From Phycisphaerales bacterium (lineage in GTDB: Bacteria; Planctomycetota; Phycisphaerae; Phycisphaerales; SM1A02): a DNA stretch of 64,000 bases. The stretch is taken from positions 1-64,000 of the forward strand of contig JAKVBX010000016.1 of the NCBI GenBank assembly GCA_022446795.1, in the 5' to 3' direction. Position 1 is the first letter of the stretch; each line of letters opens with the position of its first letter. The position numbers and the translations under genes were made by a program. Below the pieces are notes generated by a model. The model did no database searches. It saw only the letters and a program-made list of their open reading frames with translations, and was not told the DNA's origin. Positions 8,707-18,700 of the stretch are shown here, piece after piece.

Positions 8707-11700
8707 CTATTGGCAGGTGCCCCATCCACTAAGGACGCTCAGGACGTCCAGGATGTTCACCTCACCATCGAGATTCACATCCCCGGGGCAATCCGCCAGG
8801 GGAGCGCAGGGGCCCCAGCCCTCCAGCACGGCCAGGACGTCATCGGTATTGACCTGGTCATCACCGTTGGCGTCGGGGCATTCGCACTGGTCGCTGAAGG
8901 CGTTGCCGCCCAGGTCCGTCCAGGGTCCCAGCAGATCCGAGGGGTCATTGCTGCAGAACGAGGACAGCTCCACGTCCAGCAGGCTGTCGATACTCGTGGC
9001 ACCGCCGCCGGGCAGATCCGACCGGTTGTAACGGAACGAGCATTCCGACAGCAGCACGGTTCCACCGTTGGCGATCAGCCCACCACCGGTGAACTCGGAC
9101 TCATTCGCGAGGAAGTCGCTGTTGGTCACGAGCACATCGGCATTGGCGGCCGCGAGTCCGCCACCGCTGCCGTCGTACTGGTCATCACCGGTTGCGGTGT
9201 TCTGCAGGAAGCGGCAATTGGAGAAGACACAGGGTTCGCCGGCCGAGCCCACGATGTTGACGCCACCACCACGTTGGGCGGTGTTGCCTCGGAACGTGCA
9301 GTTCGTGATCTCGGGCGAGGCATTGACAATGCTCAGTCCACCGCCGAGGTCGAACGATCGACCCTGTGCGAACGTGAACCCGTCAACACGGGTATCCGAA
9401 CCCTGGCCGTTGGCAATCACCATCGCCCCCTGGTAGTCGCCACCAAGGATGATCGTGGCATCAGCGCCATCCTCGGAGACCAGCGTGATCGGGTAACGAG
9501 GCAGGGCGATCGTGCCCGAGTAGGTGCCCGGACCCACCGAGATCGTGCTGCCCGGCAGGGCCACGACCAGGGCGGCCTGGATCGTCTCGAATGGCGCCGT
9601 GCCATCGGCAGCGACGCGGATCAGGTAATCGGGGTCACACTCATCCGGAACGCCGTCACTGTTCTCATCGGGCGATGAGCCACTCGTGACGTCGCAGGCG
9701 TCCGGGATGCCATTCCCGTTGCAGTCGGCTTCGAAGCCCTGTTCGATCTCGTAGTCATCGGGCACGAGATCGCCATCGCAATCTGGTTCGCAGGAATCGG
9801 GAATACCGTCGGAGTCACCGTCACAGACCACTCCCTGTGCGATATCACAGGCATCGGGAACACCATTTCCATTGCAGTCCTGGCTGATACCGGCGTTGAT
9901 TTCCAGGGTGTCGCAGATCCCATCGAAATTGCAGTCGCTCGTGGCGGGGTTGCCCGGCGGCACCACGGCATACACGGAAATCTGTGAGAACGCCGAGAAG
10001 GCATCATCGATGAACCCGCCGGCCACCTGGTTGCCGGACAGCGCGACACGTGGGGCGGACAGCCAACTCTGGGGGAGACCGATGTCCTCGAAGGTCTCGA
10101 TCTCGTTCCACAGTTCGCCATCGAAATGGAAGACGTGGATCTTTCCGGAGGGATTGCCCGAGAAGTCCCCGAAGACTCCCGAGCTGGCGGCGATGAGATC
10201 GCCATCAGCTCTCACGGCGAAGCCGAGGCTGGAATTGTCCAGGTTGCGGGACTCGAGCATCTGCTCGAACACCCATTCGTTCTTGTGCCTTCGGAAGACC
10301 ATGGCCAACCCGGATCCGCTGCTCAGGTCGTATGTCCCGACGGCCGCGACATCGCCATCGATGTCGACGGAACTGCCCACGTTGTCGCCGTCGACAGTCA
10401 GTTGCTGGGTCTCGACCCAGGACTGGCCGTCAAAGGTGTACACCCAGGTGTCCTGTTGGAGGCTGCTGACCATGATCGTGTCGTTGTCAACGGCCACGTC
10501 ATTGGCAAACCAGTCCGGGGCCGGAGTGGGCGCCAGTTCGGCCTGCTTCGACCAGTAGTTCCCGATGCGACGATAGACCACGGCCCGGCCTTCGGCGTTG
10601 CGAGTGTCCCCGACGACGGCGACATCGCCCGAGATCGAGACACTGATGCCGAACTGCGATTCGGCGTCGCCGGGGATGTTCGCCTCCTGGTTCCATTGGC
10701 CATCCTGCCGCCGGAAGATGCGAACCGCGCTGGCCGCTTCCGTCACGACCCCCGCGATCACCGTGTCGCCGGAGATGTCCAGTCCCTTGAATGGGAAGTA
10801 GATGGAGTAGTCCGACTGAAGCAGGGGTTGGGTGCTCTCCAACTGCCAGTCGCCGTTCTCACGGTGATAGAGGAGGACTTCATGCGTGGAGGAGGTGCCA
10901 TTCCAGTCGAGGACGGCTGCGATGTCACCCGAGATGGCGATGTCACGGCCATCGGAGAGGCTGCCGTCGCCGGTGCCGTCATAGTTCATTTCCTGCTCCA
11001 GGATCGAGCAGGGCAGGGGGCACTCGTCCGGAATGCCGTCGCCGTTCAGGTCTTCGCTGGTTCCATCGGCGATGTCACACTCATCGGGGGCACCGTTCTG
11101 GTTGCAGTCAGGACTGGAGCCAACCAGGATGTCGCACGTGTCCGAGACGCCATTCTGATTGCAGTCGTTTTCGCCCGAGTCAGGGACCACGAGGTAGCTG
11201 TAAGCGCGGCCGGAGGATGTTCCATTGTCATCACTCCCGGGCATGCCGATGACCGTGATGTCTTCGACAAGATCCAGGGCGTAACCGAATCCATCTTCAG
11301 CCTGGCCATTGGGTGGAACCAGCGTTTCCACCTGGAGCCACTGGCCATCGTCATCTCGTTGGAACACGCAGGCATAGCCGGGGGTCGCCGGCGGCGCGTC
11401 CATTCGGGTGGGTGCGCCGACCAGGGCCCGATCGCCTTCCAGGGCAACCGAGCTGCCGAACTGGTCATAGGCGCCAGCGTCCATGGCCGTGAGCTTGGCG
11501 ACCTGGGACCAGGACTCGGTGCCATCCCATTCGAAGATGTAGGCGCTTCCGGTGTGGGTGCCGCCATCGTTGTCCCAATGGGCGCCGATCAGTGCGCGAT
11601 CGTCCTGCAGGCTGACGCGATAGCCGAAGCTGTCAAAGGACTCGCCATCGGAAGCCCTGAGCTTGGCACTGGCCATCCAGTCACCCTGTGAAGACCTGCG

Positions 11701-12459
11701 GAAGACGTAGGCCGCTCCGGAGACCTGGACATTGCCCGTGCCACGGCTCGATCCGACGAGGGCCACGTCGCCCGAGACACTCACGCTGGAACCGAATTGA
11801 CCGTTGGCCACGGGATCGAAGGCGGCGAGTTTCTGGACCTGGTCCCAACTGCCGTCGTCCTGTCGCTCGAACACGTACGCGCTGCCGGAGGTCAGGCCGT
11901 TGTCGTCATCGGCGAAGGCACCGATGAGCGCCGTCTGGCCGGAGAGGCTGACACTGTTCCCGAAGAAGTCGCTTGGCTCACCATCGTCGGCCCGGAGCTT
12001 TGCCGCCTGGTACCAGAGGCCGCTGCTGTCGGACCGCTGGAACACGTACACGCTGCCGGCGCTCTGGCCGTTCGGGTTGTCATCATTTCGGGCGCCGACC
12101 AGTGCCAGGTCTCCGTCAACGGCCACGCTGAAGCCGAACAGGTCCGACTCCTGGCCGTCGGCGGCGAACAGGGTGTTGGTCAACTGCCAGTTGGCCGACA
12201 CGGGCCCGTCATCGAAGGATCGGGAATAGACATAGACGAGCCCCCTGGATTCACTTTCCCCGGGGGCGGTGACGAGGGCCGTATCGCCGGAAACGCTGAT
12301 TGCGGTGCCATAGCTGTCCCACTCCGAGTAGTAGGGCCCCGGGGTGAGTTCGATGGCACAGATCGCCGAGTCACCGGATCCAGCGATGGATGGTGCTGGC
12401 GGGATCAGTACAGCCAGGATCATGAGGCACCAGGCGGTGCGGAGAAGAGAGTGGTTCAT
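8707..12459 (-). CDS. Large secreted double-propeller / beta-helix protein with dockerin-like tail
   Basis: 1250 residues. The ATG at 12459 starts a signal peptide (TAWCLMILAVLIPPAPSIAG); the longer open frame upstream is Arg/Pro-rich and rejected. Domains in order: a first FG-GAP-like beta-propeller (about 35-425; repeats such as VDGDLALVGARNDD and SGSAYVFERQDDGSW), then Ca-binding Cys repeats (about 430-483). A second propeller follows (about 484-840), homologous to that of its neighbours (SQFGISVSISGDVAVVGD, SGKIHVFHFDGELWNEI). Then come more Ca repeats (about 841-943; DCNGNGVPDACDIAQG), a right-handed beta-helix (about 945-1190; ISVGPGTYSGTIALP, NCTFRGNTAQRGGG) and two EF-hand-like loops ending GWGTCQ. 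It is the shared three-domain core with an extra propeller added at the front. An exported surface or matrix role is inferred; no enzyme motif was found. Confidence 0.87.
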   Translation of the reverse strand: MNHSLLRTAWCLMILAVLIPPAPSIAGSGDSAICAIELTPGPYYSEWDSYGTAISVSGDTALVTAPGESESRGLVYVYSRSFDDGPVSANWQLTNTLFAADGQESDLFGFSVAVDGDLALVGARNDDNPNGQSAGSVYVFQRSDSSGLWYQAAKLRADDGEPSDFFGNSVSLSGQTALIGAFADDDNGLTSGSAYVFERQDDGSWDQVQKLAAFDPVANGQFGSSVSVSGDVALVGSSRGTGNVQVSGAAYVFRRSSQGDWMASAKLRASDGESFDSFGYRVSLQDDRALIGAHWDNDGGTHTGSAYIFEWDGTESWSQVAKLTAMDAGAYDQFGSSVALEGDRALVGAPTRMDAPPATPGYACVFQRDDDGQWLQVETLVPPNGQAEDGFGYALDLVEDITVIGMPGSDDNGTSSGRAYSYLVVPDSGENDCNQNGVSDTCDILVGSSPDCNQNGAPDECDIADGTSEDLNGDGIPDECPLPCSILEQEMNYDGTGDGSLSDGRDIAISGDIAAVLDWNGTSSTHEVLLYHRENGDWQLESTQPLLQSDYSIYFPFKGLDISGDTVIAGVVTEAASAVRIFRRQDGQWNQEANIPGDAESQFGISVSISGDVAVVGDTRNAEGRAVVYRRIGNYWSKQAELAPTPAPDWFANDVAVDNDTIMVSSLQQDTWVYTFDGQSWVETQQLTVDGDNVGSSVDIDGDVAAVGTYDLSSGSGLAMVFRRHKNEWVFEQMLESRNLDNSSLGFAVRADGDLIAASSGVFGDFSGNPSGKIHVFHFDGELWNEIETFEDIGLPQSWLSAPRVALSGNQVAGGFIDDAFSAFSQISVYAVVPPGNPATSDCNFDGICDTLEINAGISQDCNGNGVPDACDIAQGVVCDGDSDGIPDSCEPDCDGDLVPDDYEIEQGFEADCNGNGIPDACDVTSGSSPDENSDGVPDECDPDYLIRVAADGTAPFETIQAALVVALPGSTISVGPGTYSGTIALPRYPITLVSEDGADATIILGGDYQGAMVIANGQGSDTRVDGFTFAQGRSFDLGGGLSIVNASPEITNCTFRGNTAQRGGGVNIVGSAGEPCVFSNCRFLQNTATGDDQYDGSGGGLAAANADVLVTNSDFLANESEFTGGGLIANGGTVLLSECSFRYNRSDLPGGGATSIDSLLDVELSSFCSNDPSDLLGPWTDLGGNAFSDQCECPDANGDDQVNTDDVLAVLEGWGPCAPLADCPGDVNLDGEVNILDVLSVLSGWGTCQ

Positions 12460-12943
12460 TGGTGGAGCCTTTCGCAAGCGGGTTGAAATCAAGTCGAGCG
12501 GGCTCTCACATGCATCAGCGAAGCGGGGGCGGAGTGCGGCCTTGTTCTCCATCGGGCGGCCGTCGCCCGGGTTCGAGTCGGGGGGCGTACACGGCGTCCT
12601 CCAGTGACGGAGGGCGTGAAGCCGGCTCGCCAGGCGAGCGCGGCGGGTTTGGGAATGGGAGGGGAGAGGTGTGGTCATGCGTTTGCCTTTACCAAGTCGT
12701 GTGATTCGCAGTCTGAACTCGTCTCACACTCACCTCTGGGTATGGAATCTATGGGCTCATGTACTCAAGCCCGTGAAACACGGCCAAAATTCTCGCGATG
12801 GCCAGTTCGCGGCTTGGCGTGGCAAGGGGGTCACGGTCTGAACGTGTCGAGGTCCCGGGCTCACCATCGGGTGCGCAGCGGGTATCTCCCCCTGTGAGAG
12901 AGGGTAGCGGACATGTCTATGAATCTGCGAATGAGCCTTTGAT
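12460..12943. other. 484-bp gene-free stretch
   Basis: It separates two minus-strand genes (stop at 12944, start at 12459). Open frames crossing it are Arg/Ser-rich with no domain or ribosome site and look non-coding. It should contain the promoter of the 8707-12459 gene. I could not pick out a convincing promoter, hairpin or RNA. Confidence 0.45.
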
Positions 12944-15598
12944 TTAGGCGCACAATCCCCAGTCGCTGATGACCTGGAGGACATCAGTGACGTTCACGAT
13001 GCCATCATTGTTGACGTCCGCGGGTCCGCCGGGCTGTTCCCACTGGCCGATGACCTCGAGCATGTCATCAACGGCAACGACGCCGTTGCCATCGATGTCG
13101 CTTGGGCAGGCGCAGTCGCCATCGATCACATCGTTGTCACCAGGATCATTCCAGTATCCCGTGATCTGGAGCGAGTCACCCTGGCAGTCATTGCCTCGCA
13201 CCGTGCTGGACGCCAGGGTGTTGAGGATGACGTCCGGCGGGAAACTGAAGGCGATTCCACCGCTGTCCATCGCGGTGTTGCCTGTGATCGTGCATCCGTC
13301 GATGTCCAGGTTGCTGGTGAGTTCGTCATCGCCGCGGCCGCTGAGGCCGCCACCGGTCTGCAGGGCTTCGTTGTCCGCGATCAGGCAGTCCACGAGGGTG
13401 GGCGAGGTGGCCTGTCCGGCATGCACGCCGCCGCCATTCATGGCGAGGTTCCCCGTGATCGTGCTGCCGATGATGGTGCAGTTGGGCGTGACGCCGTAGG
13501 ACCAGCAGGCGATGCCGCCGCCGAACCGGGTGGCCGTGTTGTTCGTCATGTTGCAGTTGGTCGCGGTGAGATTGACGCAGGCGATTCCACCGCCGCGACC
13601 CGCTTCACCACTGGCCGAGTTGCCGATGAACGTGCAACTCTCCAGGACGGCGGGGCTGGAGTCATGTGAAGAGAATCCACCACCACGATCGCCGGCATCG
13701 TTGCCGGTGAAGACGCACTCGATCATGACCAGCGAGCTGGCCTCGTTGCATCGAACGCCACCACCAGTGCCTACGGCCGAGTTGGCGTCAAAGGTCGACT
13801 GGATCACCTGGGTCGCGGCGGAACTGCAGGCGATACCGCCACCGTGCTGTGCCACGTTTGCGGTGAACAGGCACGAGTGGATGATCTCATCCACATTGAT
13901 GGAGTAGTCGCAGTGGATCCCGCCGCCACGTTCGACGGCCGTATTCCCGCTGAACGTGCCATTGGTGATGGTGAAGCCCTGGGTTCCCCCGTGGAGTCCG
14001 CCGCCATGACGGCCGGCGTGATTCGAGTCAAAGACGCACCCGGTGCTGTTGAGATTGTGTCCGTTCGACTCCAGGTGGAGTCCGCCGCCGTCGAAGTTGG
14101 CGGTGTTCCCCGTGAAGTGACAGTCGTGCAATTGGGGCGCGAAGATCGCGTAGGCCGGGTCGCCCGGTACGTCATAACTGTTCCAGGCGAAGCTCACGCC
14201 GCCGCCGAAGCCGGCGAACTCCTGCGGATCGAACGTCGGATAGTTCGCCTGGTTGTCCTGGAAGGTGCACGACTCGATTCGGGTCGAGCTCTCGCGGGCC
14301 CAGAGTCCGCCGCCGGCGCCATTCATCGCGGTATTGCCGGAGAAGGTGCAGTTGGTGATCGTCGGGCTGGTGTCGATCTCGGGAGCCGGGCCCCAGTAGT
14401 AGTGGCCATCGATCAGGTGCAGGCCACCTCCGCTGATCCAGGCGAGATTGTCTTCGAAGGTGCAGTCGGTGATCTCGGTCTTGCTGTCGGAGTACATCAT
14501 GACGAAGTGGGGCGGTTCGTCGATGAATGTCTTGAATTCAAGTTGCCCATGTTCCCGATGAAGTCCGCCTCCGGTATTCGCGATATTGCCTCGAAACACG
14601 CAGTTGGTCAGGCGGACGCCCCGGTCTTCGACGGTGTCATCATCGATTTCGCCGCCGAAGGTCTCGGCAAACATCCCGCCGCCGGCATTGACGGCTTGAT
14701 TGAACTCGAAGGTGCTGTCGCTGACGTCGAGGATCAGGTTGATGCCGTAGAGCCCACCCGCGGTATCGGTGGCGTTGTTGTTCGATACGGTGCAGTCGCT
14801 GATCGTGGCTTGGCCGTACTGGCAGTACAGGCCGCCCGCGGACTGGCTGGCGTTGCGGGAGATGTCGCAGGTGTCGCCGATGGTGAGTTCACTGGAATGG
14901 CAGTAGAGGCCTCCTCCCCGGCCTGACGCCGAGTTCGCGGCAATGGTGCTGGCGAGGAGGATGAGTTCCCCGTCTTCGCAGTAGATGCCTCCGCCGTGGC
15001 GGTTGAACGTATCCGGGGTCTGGTTGCCCAGGACGGTGCAGTCCGTCAGCGAGGCGGTGCCCTGGTCGATCGCGACGCCGCCACCATGGGTGCTGGCGTT
15101 GTTGTTGGCAATCGTGCAGCCGAGCAGGGTGGGGGTACTGTCGATGATGGCGATGCCGCCGCCTCGGCCTGCGGTGGTGTTGCTGATGAGATGGCAGTTG
15201 GTGATGGTCGGAGCGGAGCCGTTTTCGCACGCGATCCCACCGCCGTCACTGTTGGAGGCGCAGCGGGTGATGGTGAATCCGTCGATCACGGTCTCGGCGG
15301 TTTCCTCTTGGTCACAGGTGAGACCTCTTCGCACGCGTTCGCCATCGATGATCGTGACGGCGGGTCCGTCGGTGGACCGCAGCGTGATCTTCTTGCCTTC
15401 GAGGCTCACGACCTGTTCGCCTGATCCGAGGTAGGTGCCTGGTCCGACGAGGACGGTGTCTCCATCCGCGGCCGCGTTCACGGCGGCCTGGATCGAGGTG
15501 TAGGTCCCGGGAACATCGAGGGTGTCAGCCCCCGCGGTACCGATCATGCTGAGCGTGAACACGGTGGTGACAAGCCGGCGAATCATCGGTCGGGTCAT
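12944..15598 (-). CDS. Secreted polymorphic-type right-handed beta-helix protein with dockerin-like tail
   Basis: 884 residues. The ATG at 15598 is preceded by GGAGAG at a suitable distance and starts a signal peptide (LVTTVFTLSMIGTAGA). The body begins with the classic first rung (IQAAVNAAADGDTVLVGPGT). It then repeats about twenty GGG-plus-hydrophobic turns alternating with C-x-F-x-x-N rungs (for example CTFSGNTAMNGAGGGLWA), a pattern like the FxxN/GGA repeats of chlamydial Pmp proteins and other parallel beta-helices. The end has two EF-hand-like loops (DIDGNGVVAVDD, DVNNDGIVNVTD) and the tail DWGLCA. Unlike its neighbours it has no propeller and no DCNGNG repeats, so it is a stand-alone version of the beta-helix module. 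Adhesion or polysaccharide binding is possible but not shown. Confidence 0.88.
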   Translation of the reverse strand: MTRPMIRRLVTTVFTLSMIGTAGADTLDVPGTYTSIQAAVNAAADGDTVLVGPGTYLGSGEQVVSLEGKKITLRSTDGPAVTIIDGERVRRGLTCDQEETAETVIDGFTITRCASNSDGGGIACENGSAPTITNCHLISNTTAGRGGGIAIIDSTPTLLGCTIANNNASTHGGGVAIDQGTASLTDCTVLGNQTPDTFNRHGGGIYCEDGELILLASTIAANSASGRGGGLYCHSSELTIGDTCDISRNASQSAGGLYCQYGQATISDCTVSNNNATDTAGGLYGINLILDVSDSTFEFNQAVNAGGGMFAETFGGEIDDDTVEDRGVRLTNCVFRGNIANTGGGLHREHGQLEFKTFIDEPPHFVMMYSDSKTEITDCTFEDNLAWISGGGLHLIDGHYYWGPAPEIDTSPTITNCTFSGNTAMNGAGGGLWARESSTRIESCTFQDNQANYPTFDPQEFAGFGGGVSFAWNSYDVPGDPAYAIFAPQLHDCHFTGNTANFDGGGLHLESNGHNLNSTGCVFDSNHAGRHGGGLHGGTQGFTITNGTFSGNTAVERGGGIHCDYSINVDEIIHSCLFTANVAQHGGGIACSSAATQVIQSTFDANSAVGTGGGVRCNEASSLVMIECVFTGNDAGDRGGGFSSHDSSPAVLESCTFIGNSASGEAGRGGGIACVNLTATNCNMTNNTATRFGGGIACWSYGVTPNCTIIGSTITGNLAMNGGGVHAGQATSPTLVDCLIADNEALQTGGGLSGRGDDELTSNLDIDGCTITGNTAMDSGGIAFSFPPDVILNTLASSTVRGNDCQGDSLQITGYWNDPGDNDVIDGDCACPSDIDGNGVVAVDDMLEVIGQWEQPGGPADVNNDGIVNVTDVLQVISDWGLCA

Positions 15599-15734
15599 TG
15601 GGGTCTCTCCATGGCCTGATCGCATGCCAGGCGTATACCCCTCCCACGACGCGTGATTCAAGCACCCCGGAGACTACCGCTGGTGACCCTGCCGGACCCG
15701 TCGAAATGCCCAATTTCGTGCCGATGCCCCGTGC

Positions 15735-18700
15735 CTACTCGCACAGGCCCCATTCGCCGATGACCAGCAGGACATCATTGACGTTCACGGTGCCGTCGCC
15801 ATCGACATCGGCGGGGCAGCCCTGGTCCGGAACACAGTCGCCCCAGGCGTCGATGATCACGAGCAGGTCGTTGACATCCACGGCGCCATCACCATTGGTG
15901 TCGGGGCACTCGCACTCGTCCGGGATGCCGTTGTTGTTCGTGTCCTCGGAGGTGCCGAAGGCGATGTCGATGAAGTCCGGGTAGCCGTTCTCGTTGCAGT
16001 CCGGATCGCACTCGTCCGGGACACCGTTCTGGTTGAGATCGGCGCTGGTTGCGTCAGCGATGTCACAGAAGTCCGCGATGCCGTTGGGCTGGCAGTCGGC
16101 GTACGCAGGATCGCATTCGTCTGCGATGCCATCATCATTGCAGTCAGTGAGTGTTCCATTGTCCACATCGCATTCATCCGGCAGGCCGTTCTGGTTGCAG
16201 TCCTCGCTGGTTCCATCGGCGATATCACAGAAGTCGGCGATGTCGTTGCCATTGCAGTCCAGGTAGCCGGGCTGGCACTGGTCGTCGAGGCCATCGCCAT
16301 CGCAGTCATTGATCACACCATCAGCGATGTCGCATTCATCCGGAACGCCATTCTCGTTGCAGTCCTCGCTGACCCCGTCGAACAGATCGCAGCTGTCCGG
16401 CACGGTGTTCGCGTTGCAGTCCGATTCCCAGCCCTGCTCGATCTCGTAGTCATCGGGAACAAGGTCGCCGTCGCAGTCGGGCTCACACTCGTCCGGGGTG
16501 CCATCGCCGTCAATGTCCTGGCTGGTTCCATCAGCGATGTCGCAATGGTCGCCGATGCCGTTGCCGTTGCAGTCCTCGCACTCGTCGGGAATGCCGTTCC
16601 CGTCACAGTCCTCGGAGTTGCCCGTGGCGATGTCGATGTAGTCCGGGATGCCATTGTCATTGCAGTCGGGCTTGCATTCGTCCGGAACGCCGTTCCCGTT
16701 GAAATCAAACGAGGTGCCGTAGACATAGATGTCACACCAGTCGGGGATGCCGTTCCCGTTGCAGTCCAGTTCGCTCCCATTCGTGATCTCGCAGGAATCC
16801 AGCAGGAAGTCGGCGTCACAGTCAAGGTCCGGGTTCGACAGGATCTGTTCGACGTCACAGGTTCCATCGCCGTCGCAGTCACCGCTGATGAAATTGCCGC
16901 CCAGGTTTGCCCATGGTCCGACAATATCCGCGAAGTCATGCCCGCACAGCACGCAGTCCTGGACCGTTGTCTCGCCGGAGACGACATATCCAAGGGTGCC
17001 GTATGACGGATTGGCCACATTGTCGGTGAAGTGACAACCCGCGAACGTGGCATTCGTTGCCCTGATCGAGAAGCCGCCGCCGAACGTCTGGGAACTGTTT
17101 GTTCGGAGCCGGGAATCGCGAATGATCAGCTTGGTTTCGTCGGCGGCAAGACCGCCACCACCAAGAAGGTTCAGATCGGGAATGCCATAGGTTGCGACAT
17201 TGTTCGTCAGGATGCAGTTGATAATGGAAGTTGCTTCCGCGGTGTCATGCAGGCCCATTGTTGCAATGCCACCTCCGCTCAAGGCCGTGTTCAAGAGGAA
17301 CTGGCAATCCTCGAATGTTGGAGCACTGTGGAACAGGTAGGCCCCGCCGCCTTGGTTGGCGGTGTTCTCAAGCATGATGCAGTTTCGGATGGTCGGTGAA
17401 GAATTCGTGATGACCATGCCGCCACCATTCCACGGGACATCGGCGCCAGTTACGGTGAACCCCTGGATAATCGTGTCTGGTTGTTGACCACTTGTGATCA
17501 GGATTCCGCTGGCGTTCGTGTCACCCAGGATAACGGTGGACAATGGTCCGCTTGTCGAGATGAGGGTGACTGGATGGGCTGGCAGGGACACGGGACCCTG
17601 GTATGTGCCAGGTGAAACTGAAATCGTCGCACCGGGAAGAGCCAGGTCAAGGGCTGGCTGAATCTCGGTAAAGAGACCGCTGCCATCGGCGGCGACGGGG
17701 ATGATGAAATCGGTTTCACATTCATCAGGGATGCCATCTCCGTCGGCATCCGGCGACTCGCCTGCTGCAATGTCGCACGAATCTGGCACGCCGTTGGCGT
17801 TGCAGTCGGGGGCGAGGCCCTGATCGATCTCATAGTGATCCGGCCATCCGTTGTTGTCGCAATCAGCTTCGCAGAGGTCGGGGATGCCATTCAGGTCGAC
17901 GTCGAAAGCGGTTCCGTCGGCGATGTCGCATTCATCAGGAATGCTGTTGGCGTTGCAGTCCTGGCTTCTGCTTGAGGCCAGGTCCATCTCATCACAGATT
18001 CCATTGGCATTGCAGTCCAATCCAGTGGGACCGCCAGCAGGATGTACCGTGAAGATCGGAACCTCTGAAAACAGGAACGAATCCTGGCTGAACCCGGCGG
18101 CAATCTGAAGGCCCGAGAGTCCGATCCGGGGAGAGGGTGCCCAGGATGGCGGGAACTCGGGTCGTTCCATGATCGCGATCTCGTTCCAGTACTCGCCGTT
18201 GAAACGGAAGATGTGAATCTTGCCCTGGGGCTGGTCAGTGTCGTGATTCAGTCCAGAGGTGACGGCAATGACATCACCGCTCAGCCTCACGCTGTAGCCG
18301 AGGCTGACTGTCGATGGATCGAGCGATTGCAATACCTGGCCCGGTACCCAGGTGCCGTCAACTCGGTTGAAAACCTGTGCGTAGTTGACAGGTAATCCGT
18401 GGTAATGGCCCATGACGGCGCGATCACCTTCGATGTCAATCGTGGCGCCGAGTTGGACGCCTGCCGATTCCAGGTATTGGGTTTCCACCCAGCCGGTTCC
18501 ATCATGTTCAAAGACCCAGGCGCCGTTATCCAGGCTGCCAATGATGATGGTATTGCCATCGACGGCAACTTCTGAGCCAAACCAACTGCTGGGGTCGCCG
18601 AGGGTCTGTACCAGGGTGGCCTCGTGAAGCCAGGTTGTGCCCACGCGACGGTACACCAGTGCCTCTCCGTTGATGTTGGAGTCATATGACTTGCTGACGA

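Noticed and set aside
8470-9678. Plus-strand open frame opposite the dockerin and beta-helix part of the double-propeller gene
   Set aside because: It is the antisense shadow of repeats and the 8644-8694 hairpin, with no start signal and no recognisable domain.
12460-12678. N-terminal extension of the double-propeller protein (start at 12678)
   Set aside because: The extra 73 residues are Arg/Pro-rich and would bury the signal peptide; the ATG at 12459 gives a normal exported protein.
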